Shown: positions 11,501 to 23,217, counted from the stretch's first letter. The stretch is DNA of 64,000 nt from Sanderia malayensis (GCA_013076295.1 RQOL01000876.1:2728001-2792000), one strand, 5' to 3'. The notes: generated from the letters alone by a model not told the origin. Numbers and translations are program-made.

Positions 11501-14062
11501 ATGGCATATTGCCCCCTTATACCCCGTTTTATTCCCCAAAACATGAAAATTTCGAAAAGTAAGTTTCATATTCAAATTCAGCGCACCAAAATTGTACTTT
11601 CCACCAAGTTTGATGCAAATTGAACGAGTTTGAAAAATGGCATATTGCCCCCTTATACCCCGTTTTATTCCTTCAAAACATGAAAATTTCGAAAAGTAAG
11701 TTTCATATTCAAATTCAGCGCACCAAAATTGTACTTTCCACCAAGTTTGATGCAAATTGAACGAGTTTGAAAAATGGCATATTGCCCCCTTATACCCCGT
11801 TTTATTCCTCCAAAACATGAAAATTTCGAAAAGTAAGTTTCATATTCAAATTCAGCGCACCAAAATTGTACTTTCCACCAAGTTTGATGCAAATTGAACG
11901 AGTTTGAAAAATGGCATATTGCCCCCTTATACCCCGTTTTATTCCTCCAAAACATGAAAATTTCGAAAAGTAAGTTTCATATTCAAATTCAGCGCACCAA
12001 AATTGTACTTTCCACCAAGTTTGATGCAAATTGAACGAGTTTGAAAAATGGCATATTGCCCCCTTATACCCCGTTTTATTCCCCCAAAACATGAAAATTT
12101 CGAAAAGTAAGTTTCATATTCAAATTCAGCGCACCAAAATTGTACTTTCCACCAAGTTTGATGCAAATTGAACGAGTTTGAAAAATGGCATATTGCCCCC
12201 TTATACCCCGTTTTATTCCTCCAAAACATGAAAATTTCGAAAAGTAAGTTTCATATTCAAATTCAGCGCACCAAAATTGTACTTTCCACCAAGTTTGATG
12301 CAAATTGAACGAGTTTGAAAAATGGCATATTGCCCCCTTATACCCCGTTTTATTCCTCCAAAACATGAAAATTTCGAAAAGTAAGTTTCATATTCAAATT
12401 CAGCGCACCAAAATTGTACTTTCCACCAAGTTTGATGCAAATTGAACGAGTTTGAAAAATGGCATATTGCCCCCTTATACCCCGTTTTATTCCTCCAAAA
12501 CATGAAAATTTCGAAAAGTAAGTTTCATATTCAAATTCAGCGCACCAAAATTGTACTTTCCACCAAGTTTGATGCAAATTGAACGAGTTTGAAAAATGGC
12601 ATATTGCCCCCTTATACCCCGTTTTATTCCTCCAAAACATGAAAATTTCGAAAAGTAAGTTTCATATTCAAATTCAGCGCACCAAAATTGTACTTTCCAC
12701 CAAGTTTGATGCAAATTGAACGAGTTTGAAAAATGGCATATTGCCCCCTTATACCCCGTTTTATTCCTCCAAAACATGAAAATTTCGAAAAGTAAGTTTC
12801 ATATTCAAATTCAGCGCACCAAAATTGTACTTTCCACCAAGTTTGATGCAAATTGAACGAGTTTGAAAAATGGCATATTGCCCCCTTATACCCCGTTTTA
12901 TTCCTCCAAAACATGAAAATTTCGAAAAGTAAGTTTCATATTCAAATTCAGCGCACCAAAATTGTACTTTCCACCAAGTTTGATGCAAATTGAACGAGTT
13001 TGAAAAATGGCATATTGCCCCCTTATACCCCGTTTTATTCCTCCAAAACATGAAAATTTCGAAAAGTAAGTTTCATATTCAAATTCAGCGCACCAAAATT
13101 GTACTTTCCACCAAGTTTGATGCAAATTGAACGAGTTTGAAAAATGGCATATTGCCCCCTTATACCCCGTTTTATTCCTCCAAAACATGAAAATTTCGAA
13201 AAGTAAGTTTCATATTCAAATTCAGCGCACCAAAATTGTACTTTCCACCAAGTTTGATGCAAATTGAACGAGTTTGAAAAATGGCATATTGCCCCCTTAT
13301 ACCCCGTTTTATTCCCCAAAACATGAAAATTTCGAAAAGTAAGTTTCATATTCAAATTCAGCGCACCAAAATTGTACTTTCCACCAAGTTTGATGCAAAT
13401 TGAACGAGTTTGAAAAATGGCATATTGCCCCCTTATACCCCGTTTTATTCCTCCAAAACATGAAAATTTCGATAAGTAAGTTTCATATTCAAATTCAGCG
13501 CACCAAAATTGTACTTTCCACCAAGTTTGATGCAAATTGAACGAGTTTGAAAAATGGCATATTGCCCCCTTATACCCCGTTTTATTCCTCCAAAACATGA
13601 AAATTTCGATAAGTAAGTTTCATATTCAAATTCAGCGCACCAAAATTGTACTTTCCACCAAGTTTGATGCAAATTGAACGAGTTTGAAAAATGGCATATT
13701 GCCCCCTTATACCCCGTTTTATTCCTCCAAAACATGAAAATTTCGAAAAGTAAGTTTCATATTCAAATTCAGCGCACCAAAATTGTACTTTCCACCAAGT
13801 TTGATGCAAATTGAACGAGTTTGAAAAATGGCATATTGCCCCCTTATACCCCGTTTTATTCCTCCAAAACATGAAAATTTCGAAAAGTAAGTTTCATATT
13901 CAAATTCAGCGCACCAAAATTGTACTTTCCACCAAGTTTGATGCAAATTGAACGAGTTTGAAAAATGGCATATTGCCCCCTTATACCCCGTTTTATTCCT
14001 CCAAAACATGAAAATTTCGAAAAGTAAGTTTCATATTCAAATTCAGCGCACCAAAATTGTAC
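8571..14062. repeat. 137-bp satellite array, about 40 units
   Basis: The unit begins CATATTCAAATTCAGCGCAC and includes TGTACTTTCCACCAAGTTTG and TGGCATATTGCCCCCTTATA. Successive units lie 137 bp apart (8571, 8708 and so on) with 1-2 bp indels in some. Edge units differ in set positions (CTTTACCCC versus CTTATACCCC; TTCAAAAGT versus TTCGAAAAGT; TTCCCCAAAAC versus TTCCTCCAAAAC), while units from about 11,800 to 13,190 are almost identical. Because 137 is not a multiple of 3 and the minus strand lacks stops, the array yields many overlapping open frames of 87 to 187 codons; these are by-products of the repeat. The array runs into an assembly gap, so its true length is unknown. Confidence 0.97.
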
Positions 14063-14162
14063 NNNNNNNNNNNNNNNNNNNNNNNNNNNNNNNNNNNNNN
14101 NNNNNNNNNNNNNNNNNNNNNNNNNNNNNNNNNNNNNNNNNNNNNNNNNNNNNNNNNNNNNN
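14063..14162. other. assembly gap (100 N)
   Basis: Exactly 100 Ns, a usual placeholder for a gap of unknown size, follow directly after a partial 137-bp satellite unit. The sequence on the right side is unique, so the gap probably hides more satellite. Confidence 0.98.
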
Positions 14163-14516
14163 CTAATGAGATAATTTGCATTTATGAAACAAACTAACTA
14201 TCCAAAAATAGAAGGAAAAATTTCGATGACGCCATCAACCAAAATACTCATCTCATCAAAAATTAAAAAATATATATCATTCGATAGGTCTATTTGAGCT
14301 GTTTTCAGAAATGCAATTTGCATATTGATATTTCATTCCTGTTGAAAGTAATCACACTAAAATTGATAAAATTTGTCTTAATATGACGTCATCGATCACG
14401 TGAAAACAAAAAGTTTTTCGGACAGGTATGCGTTGAATTCTGAAAGCTGATGGTCTAATTTATCGATCCCAGCCATAAAAGCAAACATTAGCATGTTTGT
14501 TAGTTTGTCAGACTAT
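14163..14516. other. unique non-coding stretch between gap and inverted duplication
   Basis: I see no exon, repeat or RNA gene in this AT-rich segment. It ends where the left arm of the inverted duplication begins. Confidence 0.4.
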
Positions 14517-15925
14517 ATGCCCTGTCTACTGGTCTCCTGAGTACAAAATGGATTTATACATAAAACATCACATAAAAAAATATTAAATGTAAGACAGGTA
14601 CAACAAAAATAGTAACTATAATTTGGTTGACTACCTTTCTGGTCCAATACTTGAAGCAACTCTTCCATAATTAATGTCAATTTCTCCTTTCACTTGTAAA
14701 ATGAAAATCCGATATTATACAAAGAGCATTGAATATTCAGGCCATCGTGTAAAAAGTAACCAACAGACAAAAATATCAAGGAATCCTAGTATGGAGATAC
14801 TTACACAGTTATCATCAATATATTTTAAAATGTTACTTCTTTGTTGACTTGACCCCAGTGTGCACATCCTCAACTCCGGGCATATCAAATTAATAACAAC
14901 GTTCAACAAGTCGTTTTTTAATTCGCTCAAATTTGTTTCTTTGTGTGCATCCAAACATTTTTGGAAAATGTCAGCAAAATCCTTGTCTTCAACATCTTTA
15001 CAAGATGAGCGACAGTGGTTAAAAAACTTCGTGATATTCTCAGCCATCTTGCGAGCAACTTCCTTTTTTTCGAGTGGGGTCGGTCGGCTCAGCCTTGTAA
15101 TATCTTCCTCTCTACACAGTTTGCAATTTTCCTGTTTGCAGGCAGTTCAAATCGTGCTTAAAATTATGCTCATTTATTTATTTTAAAGATTCTTCTGTGT
15201 AGCGTAACAGGTGTGTTTTGATTGGCCCATATTATTCAAAATTTTTCAAAAAGTAATAAACGGGGGGGGGGGTAGATACGTTTATTATGCAAACAAGAGT
15301 ACACGTTCAATTATCGTTTTTATTGGTGTGGACAATTGCAAGCTGTAAAGAGGAAGATATTACATACAAGGCTGACCGACCCCACTCGAAAAAAAGGAAA
15401 TTGCTTGCAAGATGGCTGAGAAAATCACGAAGTTTTTTAACCGATGTCGCTCATCTTGTAAAGATTTTGATGACAAGGATTTTGCTGACATTTTCCAAAA
15501 ATGTTTGGATGCACACAAAGAAACAAATTTGAGCGAATTAAAAAACGACTTGTTGAACGTTGTTATTAATTTGATATGCCCGGAATTGCGCACACTGCTG
15601 TCAAGTCAACAAAGAAGTGACATTTTAAAATATATTGATGATAGCAGTGTAAGTATCTCCATACTACGATTCCTTGATATTTTTGTCTGTTGGTTACTTT
15701 TTACACGATGGCCTGAATATTCAATGCTCTATGTGTAATATCGGATTTTCATTTTACAGGTGAAAGGAGAAATTGACATTAATATATGGAAGAGTTGCTT
15801 CAAGTATTGGACCAGAAAGGTAGTCAACCAAATTAGTTACTATTTTTGTTGTACCTGTGTTACATTTAATATGCTTTTATGTGATGTTTTGTGTATAAAT
15901 CCATTTTTTACTCAGGATACCAGTA
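14517..15925. repeat. large inverted duplication of nicotinamidase 5' exons
   Basis: The left arm (about 14517-15134) is the reverse complement of the right arm (about 15325-15925), with a spacer of about 200 bp. The match covers 5' flank, exon 1, intron 1, exon 2 and intron 2 up to the acceptor of exon 3. The arms are diverged by many substitutions and a few indels, so this is not a very recent event or a simple assembly artefact. Confidence 0.88.
14646..15047 (-). pseudogene. mirror copy of nicotinamidase exons 1-2
   Basis: On the minus strand an ATG at 15047 opens a frame MAENITKFFNHC that parallels the exon 1 protein of the gene on the plus strand (MAEKITKFFNRC), including the same donor site after YIDDNC. 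Exon 2 follows at about 14646-14700. It has one base fewer than the right-hand copy after GACATTAAT, so its frame becomes INYGRVASS rather than INIWKSCFKYW. The homology ends in the region of the exon 3 acceptor, and no catalytic-domain exons follow. It could be transcribed antisense to the functional gene's flank, but it cannot encode a hydrolase. Confidence 0.75.
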
Positions 15926-16845
15926 AAAAGGTTGCATTACTTGTAATTGATGTACAGAATGATTTCATTTCTGGATCTCTTGCCTTGAAAAATTGCCCAG
16001 CAAAGCAAGATGGTGAAGAAATAATTGCTGTGATTAATCAGCTGAAAAAGGAAGTCAAATTTGATTTGGTTGTTTATTCACTTGATTGGCACCCAAAAGA
16101 CCACTGTTCATTTTTGTCTAATGTTAACAGATATCCAATTCATAAAACATCAAAGATTCAAGCATGCAAAGCCAAACTGTTTGATTGTGTTATTTATGAT
16201 GTTGAATCTCCTCAAGAACAAATTCTATGGCCAGATCACTGTGTACAAGAAAGTGATGGTGCTAAACTACATCATTTATTAGAGGTTTGTTTTGAACATA
16301 TTTATATTTTTCTTTTCACTGATTGTCATAATAAGGTTTGCTTATATTTGAACAATTTTCATAAATTGGTTGGTTCCAAGTCAGCTTCAAATAGAGCATA
16401 CCATTCTGTTTATTTAAGGTGAACAAAGATGAAGTTAAAGTGAAGAAAGGAACCAACTCTTGCATTGACAGTTACTCTGCATTCTGGGACAATGGAAAGT
16501 TGTCACAAACAGAGCTTTTCCGTCTTCTTCTTGATAAAAAGATCACAACATGTTTTGTTTGTGGCTTGGCCACAGATTTCTGTGTTCAATTCACTTGTGT
16601 TGACTGTGCACAACATGGTTTTGAAACATACATCATAGAGGATGCATGCAGAGGTGTGTCACATGAATCAATTGAAGATGCAAAAAACAAAATGTCTCAA
16701 GCTTTTGTAAAATCTATCACAATTGATCAGGTATATATATGATGAACTGTATATTCTGTTTTCCTTATGTAGTGTTTACTTGAAAAAAGGTTATTCAGGT
16801 TTTTCTTATTTTTTATAGATCTCCCATCTACTTGCAAAAAAGTAA
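15412..16845 (+). CDS. nicotinamidase (isochorismatase-like hydrolase)
   Basis: Nicotinamidases hydrolyse nicotinamide to nicotinate plus ammonia, feeding the Preiss-Handler branch of NAD synthesis; many invertebrates have the enzyme and vertebrates lack it. Exons: 15412-15648, 15760-15819, 15916-16284, 16419-16730 and 16819-16845, all phase 0, about 335 residues. Catalytic residues of the family are visible: Asp in VALLVIDVQNDF, Lys in VKVKKGTN, Cys in GLATDFCVQF. Metal ligands appear in SLDWHPKDH and WPDHCVQ. Exons 1-2 encode a helical N-terminal extension ending GEIDINIWKSCFKYW, which looks EF-hand-like as in insect nicotinamidases. The 96-bp second intron has no in-frame stop, so its retention would add 32 residues. 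Neighbours: inverted partial copy upstream, NUP93 tail-to-tail downstream. Confidence 0.92.
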
Positions 16846-16882
16846 AATGCAATACTTGTAAAGAGGTTAAATAACATTGTTT

Positions 16883-19800
16883 TCAGTTCATTAATATCTC
16901 CATACGAATGAGTCTTGCATTGGTATCTCCAGGTAATTGATATGGTAACAGTCCAGCAAATGTAACCAATGATTTTGCCTCTTCTCGAATATCACATAAA
17001 ATCTAAAAAATATTTAAAATTACAAAGACAATATAGATTTGTTTTGGAATTGTGCTTCACATCAGTTCTCAATCAACATTAACTTGTTTACTTACTTTCT
17101 GATGTTCAGACTCCTTCTTAAATGGCTTTTCTTCCATCTTTGCACTGCAATTAAGATTTATATGTTTAAAATTTTAATCATATAAATCGTACACGCACAA
17201 ACACGCTCATGCTAACATACACACTGACGCACATGCTAATGTACACGAAAAGGCACACGTAGATGCTTACGGCACTATCATATTTTAATATATTATTATA
17301 TTATAATATAGACGGTATTGCAATATCAATTTTATTAATTGATATTGCAATACCAATCTCATTAATATTATTTTTACCTGTCTTTGTCATAAATGTAATG
17401 TAATACATTCATGACAGCCAAAAGAACATCAGGAAGGCATTGCTTTACCTAAAAATTTAATTAGAGATATTAATTTGAAGTTAGTTAAAGTTAATTAGTG
17501 ATTAATTTGATTATAGAAATTAATTAGTAATTAATTTGAGAATAATTTCATTTGGGTATTTCATGTTTCACGTCACCTCATCAGAACATTGTCGGAATGC
17601 TGTAATTTTTTGTTCAACATCATTGATTGAATGAGGCAACAGTTTGATCTGTTTTATTACCTTTAATAAGAATAGAAGTAGCACTTAATAATTCCCCAAA
17701 AAGTTTTATTAAATGAGAATATTTGATGAATGCATTTAGCTAACTTACATCTAATGCTTGTTTGTGTTGACTTGAGTGATAAAGATCAAAAAAATACATT
17801 AAATCAAGAAGCAAATAGAATGTACTGCTTTTGGTTTTCGATCCATTGTGACCATAAGTTTTATATCTGTAAAATGAATTGTTAATTGAAGCACTTCACA
17901 AATATTGAATTCTAAAATTTAAATAAATGGATTTGCAAAACATTTTTTACCTTTCAGCAATTGTTCTTGCCACACAAGCAAGTCTTTCTCTGGCTGAATT
18001 TGGGCCACATGATAAAGAAACAACCTAAAGATATCATAAGCACTGTTTCATAACAGCCAGTTTAAGCATTATTTCTCAATATAAGAACTCCTCATGAGCT
18101 AAGGAATACTTGGATTACCTGGCTAAGACGACGATTCAAAATCTCAAGAACCTTCTCGTGACACTAGAACATGAATACATATCAAATTCAGGTCAAAATA
18201 TTTTGGTAACTATTGATAAACCATAATGAAATTCTAAATATGTTATTGGCATTACCCCTGAAAGGTCGTAAAGGGCAGCTGCATCTTCAAATTGACCTTT
18301 AACCTCCGAAGTCTGTGCAACTTGTTTTATAATCATGGATGTATCAAGTTGGAATTTCTCTATACAACCAGGCTTTGTGGATGAAAAAAGACAATCATGT
18401 TAAGGATCTGCGATCCGAAATTATCTTGAATATCTTATCATAAAGTATTATGTAATTCATTACCTTTCGTGACCCATCGCTGTTTAAGTGGCCAAGGAGC
18501 ATTTCATACTAAAAAACAGCACATTGAAATGAAATGAAAAAATAAATATAAAAAAATAATTACAAAAAGTAACAGATTCTTAGAGTAAAGAAATTACTTC
18601 TCTTGTCTCCATAACAAGATCACTGACACAACTTGCAAATATATTTTCATTATTCGGTCCTTCCATATTTCTAGTATAAAACATTAACTTTAATAAGAAA
18701 ACTAAGTTTTGTCAAAAAGTAATATAGAAATGCTTAGTCGAAGATCAGACAATACCGTAATAAAAAGAAGTACTCCAAGGATTCTCGAGGATCAGTTGTT
18801 TGGAACTTTCTTGTATATGTCATCAAAAGTCTTGCAAAATTCAATCTTTGAATTGTTTTATTACCAAGCATTTTTGCTGAAACTAAAGACATCGAAGAAA
18901 ATTCTTAATTTAGCAAAATACTAGTCACATGAAAAATAATGTAACTAGGGGAAGAAGTGTTGAATTACGTAATGGTGAATGAAGATTATCTGATTTGATA
19001 AGCAAGCCAGCATCTTCAATTGCAATTGCAAAATGAACAGCATGAGAACGAAATTTCTCAATTGTTGACAAGAATTCTATTCCCTGAACAAAATACAAAG
19101 AGAAAACAATTATTGAAATATACACATCATTACGCAAAAGTAAAAAGAGAAATCCTCACATACTAATTTCAACTGAAAGATAAACATTACCGCTTCAAAT
19201 TGTCCAGTCAGGAATAACATTCGTGTAAACAACAATGGGTGTTCATATGCTTTGAAATGTGAAATGCCTTAAAATTGTAAAAATAAATGCAGTTTGCAAA
19301 AAATACCAAATTAGTGTTACTTCTGTAAATTAATATAAAATATAAGCTATTCTGTTAATATCATTAGCTGAATAAGTCTCGTAAAATGACTAACCATATT
19401 CTTCAAGCAAAAGCGATTGCAATTTTGGCAATGATATCCTTTCTGCATCTTCATTTTCAGAAAAGGTAATTTGCTGAAGCTAAAAATATCAAGATTTTGA
19501 ATAAAAAGTCTGTAAAATGAAAATCAATTCTATTGAAAAATGAAAATGTTTAAAAAGTTCTTAAAATTTGCCAACCTTTAACCAGATATAATCATCACTT
19601 TTGGAGGCAACCTCCGGGTGAATATTATCAGTATCGCAACAACCAATTATGGCAAACAAAATTCTGAAATAAAATACCAATATTATGCACAGTTCCATCA
19701 TGAATGGGCTGAATTAATAAATAAATGAGTTAGCTGCCTCAAAGAAAATTACCTTTTGAAAGGATCAGTTGATGTGTGAATTGATCTTTTATATTGCAAT

Positions 19801-22015
19801 CGAATTTTTGACTCTGTGCTTGGTTGAAGTCTTAGAGAAACAAAAACATGTATATTCCAAATGCTTTCAGAGGCAATAATATACACTTGCAGCATCAATG
19901 ATCACATACCTATATTCATCATTTCTGAAATATTCTTTCAATATCTCTTTGAAATCAAAGCAAAGAGGACTAAAAGAGATTATGGTCATCAGCACTTCAA
20001 CAATATAAGGTAGATATCAAATAACCAAAGTTTTATGAATTTCTGCAGAATTTGATGAATATGAGAAATTTTGATGAGATGGACATACGGTAAGCCCTCA
20101 GCTGATTGAATTGTGGCAGCCGCATCACCACAACGAAGACAATAATACATTAATGCCCACACAGGTACACCATCAACTTTTCCATCCTTAAAAATACAAA
20201 ACAATCATTTTATTCCTTCATGAGATTTGAATTTGACATCTAATTTTTGAGGCATATTTTCAAAAAATAAAAATGACAAAAGTTATATAGACACTTACTT
20301 ACCTCAAGCCCAGGCAAAGAATGAGGCATTTTTATTTTCAGGAAACTTCTCACTAAATTTAAAGTTCCTGGAATACCTCCGAGTTTGGCTTGGTGTATAT
20401 TACCATAAACAACTTTCTCGACATATTGCAAGTATCTAGTAAATATGAAGAGCATAACCTTACGATTCAATGATGTAATTTAAGACGAACAAAATACCAA
20501 CTTGAATATAACCCTTACTTGTCTTCTAAGAATTTTTTTGCACTTCTTATAAGCGACAATTGTACTTCACTCGATTCCCTTGGAAATTGAATTAGATTAA
20601 TTCAAAATATTAAGGAAACACTAAATAGATGAATAAAAAATGGGTAAAATTTAAATATTACCTGACTTTAAAAGGATCATTTTCCAGAATTGGAAGATTT
20701 GAAATCATCTGCTTTAATAAATCCCAAATTTCAAAAGCATTCTAGGAAGAGATAATTAAATATCGCAAGATGATGGCATTTGATCAAGTAAAACTTGGTA
20801 AAAATAATAGATAAAATACAATACAAAAAAAATACAAAAAAATATTACATAATCATCTGACTTTGCTGCCACATCATACAATGCATCTAGATAGGAGCAC
20901 TGGTCCCCTTGGATAGTCTTTTCATTGCACATGTAAACCTTTGATAAAACAGAAAAAACAATACTCAAATAATTAATGAAATATGTAATTATAAAATTAA
21001 CTGATGCCCCCCCCCCCAAAAGTAATAAAATGTTTATACCTGTTTTGCAAAAGCCATTTCCATTGTAGTCATTGTACTTCTTCCTTTTCCTGTGCCATAA
21101 TCATTTATGATCTAAAGAAAATCAAACTCAAATGCATCAACAGAAAAAAGAGAAATTAGGGCTAACTGCAAATGATAACAAAACAATATGATCAACTGAC
21201 TTCTGTTTCACTTGGAAATGTCATTGCCTCTTTGCCAGCACATAACAAAGAACTCAGAACCTTTTGTTTCTCCATTTCCCATTCATTCAAAATGGACAAC
21301 AAGAATGTTTTATCTGCATCAGCAAAAGCCTTGAATGAAAAATTCAATAGAGTAAAATATAAAGTATAAAAATATATATTTTAACATTCATAAACACTTT
21401 AATAACTCTAATATTCACACACTCTGACAACTCTAATATCACTCTATATCTCTTACATGTGTTTTGCTGGTTTCAATAACTGAAAGAATTGCATTTTCTT
21501 TTTCATTCTTTAAAAAACCCTGCAAATGCAATTGAAGCAACATTTGCATAGCTAAAACACAACTCATTCTAAAATATTATTCGAGCTTTCATAATTTGTG
21601 TATTCAAACTTGTATATCTTTTTCTGCAACCGGTTCTAATGATTCGAAGCTTCTTGCAGTGTTTAAAAACTCAAGTCTTTGAGACAACTTTGGTAATTGT
21701 AACCCTTTTGAGCTTAGTAGCAATGATCTGTGAAAATGAAGTAAGCAGAGCAAAGTATTTTATTTTTGAATACATAAGTAGTTGAAGCATCATAACTGAT
21801 AAGGAAAGCCAAATTTAATCAGAAACTATCACGTGGACTTACGCGCGAACATCACATTCATCTCCCTGTAAAGCTGCTGTTTTAGACCATAACCGTTGGC
21901 CAGCCTCTGCTAACTGATGTAAGTTTCTTTCTACTCTTGGCAAATTATTCCCATCATCCATATCAGCAGTTAGCTGCTCTGCTCTTCGCATTAAATCTTC
22001 AAATTGATTGTTCAT
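16883..22015 (-). CDS. NUP93: nuclear pore protein NUP93
   Basis: NUP93 is the linker scaffold nucleoporin of the inner ring; its N-terminus recruits the NUP62 channel trimer and its alpha-solenoid binds NUP205/188. The start at 22015 ([15 protein letters not shown]) aligns with the vertebrate N-terminus, followed by [19 protein letters not shown]. Diagnostic blocks: [20 protein letters not shown] (about 20,350-20,420), [15 protein letters not shown] (about 20,120-20,170), [15 protein letters not shown] (about 19,000-19,050) and the C-terminus [17 protein letters not shown] then EILMN, stop at 16883-16885. About 26 exons, among them 21843-22015, 21610-21727, about 20300-20437, 20092-20187, 18950-19083, 17749-17868 and 16883-17003, cover the whole family length (about 820 residues) with no break seen. 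The ATG at 22015 is preferred over the in-frame upstream start at 22057 because only it matches the family. The 5' flank is occupied by mobile elements. Confidence 0.95.
17313..17355. repeat. palindrome in a NUP93 intron
   Basis: GGTATTGCAATATCAAT and its reverse complement ATTGATATTGCAATACC are separated by about 6 bases of T/A. The flanking 17180-17280 bases are a loose CACA/CATGCTAA-rich simple repeat. A long hairpin could form in the pre-mRNA intron. Confidence 0.7.
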
Positions 22016-22091
22016 TTTCGCTCTTTCTGGCCGGCAATACAAGCACACAAGTAACAAAACAATTCCTTCTGCTGGCCTTCTGTGTCAGTCT

Positions 22092-22509
22092 CAGGCCCCG
22101 TTTACACGAGACCGGTTCACTTTTGATCCGTATCAAAAGTGATACGGATAGGTTGCGTTTACACGGAGCCGCACTACTTGTGTTGCTGATGGGCTTTCCG
22201 TTTACACAAGTGCGGATTCGCATGAAAATAGAGGTGAAAAAACGAAGTGAGGCTGAGAATCCAAACAAGAATATGCGCACAGCGCGACAGCGCATGTAAA
22301 CCTGAAAACGGATCAAAAGTAAGCCGGATTTGCTGTTTACACGAGACCGGATCACTTTAAAAACGTCTTGCTAGAAGGATCAGAATTGATCTGGCTATCC
22401 GTATCTATTTTGATGCGGATTGCTTGGTCTCGTGTAAACGGGAGGCGTATCCGTATCAATTTTGTTTCGGATTCAAATGGATCCGGCCTCGTGTAAACGG
22501 GGCCTCAGT
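22092..22509. mobile_element. TIR element with GGCCCCGTTTACACG ends (copy 1)
   Basis: It opens GGCCCCGTTTACACGAGACC and closes GGCCTCGTGTAAACGGGGCC, with TCA flanking both ends as a 3-bp target duplication. Several GTTTACACGAGACCGGATC-like subrepeats lie inside. The 3-bp duplication and G/C-rich TIR suggest a PIF/Harbinger-type non-autonomous element. It begins 77 bp upstream of the NUP93 start codon, so it may overlap the promoter. Confidence 0.75.
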
Positions 22510-22548
22510 CAAGTCAAGTCATGCATGCTCATGCATACTCAATCCTAA

Positions 22549-23217
22549 GGCCCCGTTTACACGGGAACGGATCCGAGTGGATCCGTTCCAAAAAAGGTTA
22601 CGATAGGTGTTTCGTTTACACGGGTACGCATGGATCCGTTCCTCTTTGGGAACGGGATCGTATCTTTTTGGGCACGCTAGAAAAGCGGATCCATTTGGGT
22701 CCGTTCCCGTATCGGTGTCGTGTAAACGCTTGCAACGGAACCAGAACAGGCACGGCACTGAACTGAGGCTGTTGCAACTGAGGTTGTGTTATCGCGGGAA
22801 GTCCAAAATATAAGCAGTACAAATGTCTGGGCCTATTGAAAAGCAAGTAATATCAATTTTGTCTCTGATGTTTTCCAATATAGCTTCTTTGTTGTGTGTG
22901 GTAAGTTTAGTTTGCGAACAACATCGACAGCGATTGAAGTTCATGTTGAACCAAACAACTGGGGCAGGTGAAGGAAGGAAATTCGTGTTCGCCATTTTCT
23001 GAGAGTGTTTTGGCGCAATTACAAGTAACTAACAACAACAAAACACGCCTTAACTTGAACAACTGCGCATGCTCAACAATTGGATCCGTTCTCGTGTAAA
23101 CTCAACAGCTTTTTGAGTCCGTTCCCGTGTAAACGCTATACAATCGTTCCCATATCGTACCCAAAAGGCACGGACCTTTTGGGTCCGTATCTTTTTCTCT
23201 CGTGTAAACGGGGCCTA
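22549..23217. mobile_element. TIR element with GGCCCCGTTTACACG ends (copy 2)
   Basis: It opens GGCCCCGTTTACACGGGAAC at 22551 and closes TCTCGTGTAAACGGGGCC at 23213, flanked by TAA on both sides (a TWA target duplication typical of PIF/Harbinger). Variants of ACGGGAACGGATCCG and CGTGTAAACGC are repeated inside both ends. The middle (about 22,790-22,995) is non-repetitive and contains a minus-strand open frame of 68 codons starting MANTNFLPSPAPVVW; I cannot place it in a family, and it may be remnant element coding sequence or captured host DNA. Confidence 0.78.

Noticed and set aside
8500..14009. Dozens of overlapping minus-strand open frames of 61 to 187 codons
   Set aside because: They are frame-shifted readings of one 137-bp satellite unit without stops. 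The period is not a multiple of 3, so the same peptide blocks recur in rotating frames.
8571..14062. CRISPR-like array
   Set aside because: Units are contiguous repeats with no unique spacers, in a eukaryotic genome.
8571..14062. CENP-B box in the satellite
   Set aside because: No match to the TTCGNNNNANNCGGG pattern was found by eye in the unit, so a centromeric role is not supported.
15760..16422. Single 220-codon open frame read as an intronless nicotinamidase start
   Set aside because: It runs through the 96-bp intron 15820-15915, which has proper GT and AG signals, and past the donor at 16285. The spliced model fits the family better.
21839..22057. Upstream NUP93 start at 22057
   Set aside because: Only the ATG at 22015 matches the NUP93 N-terminus; the extra residues have no family counterpart.
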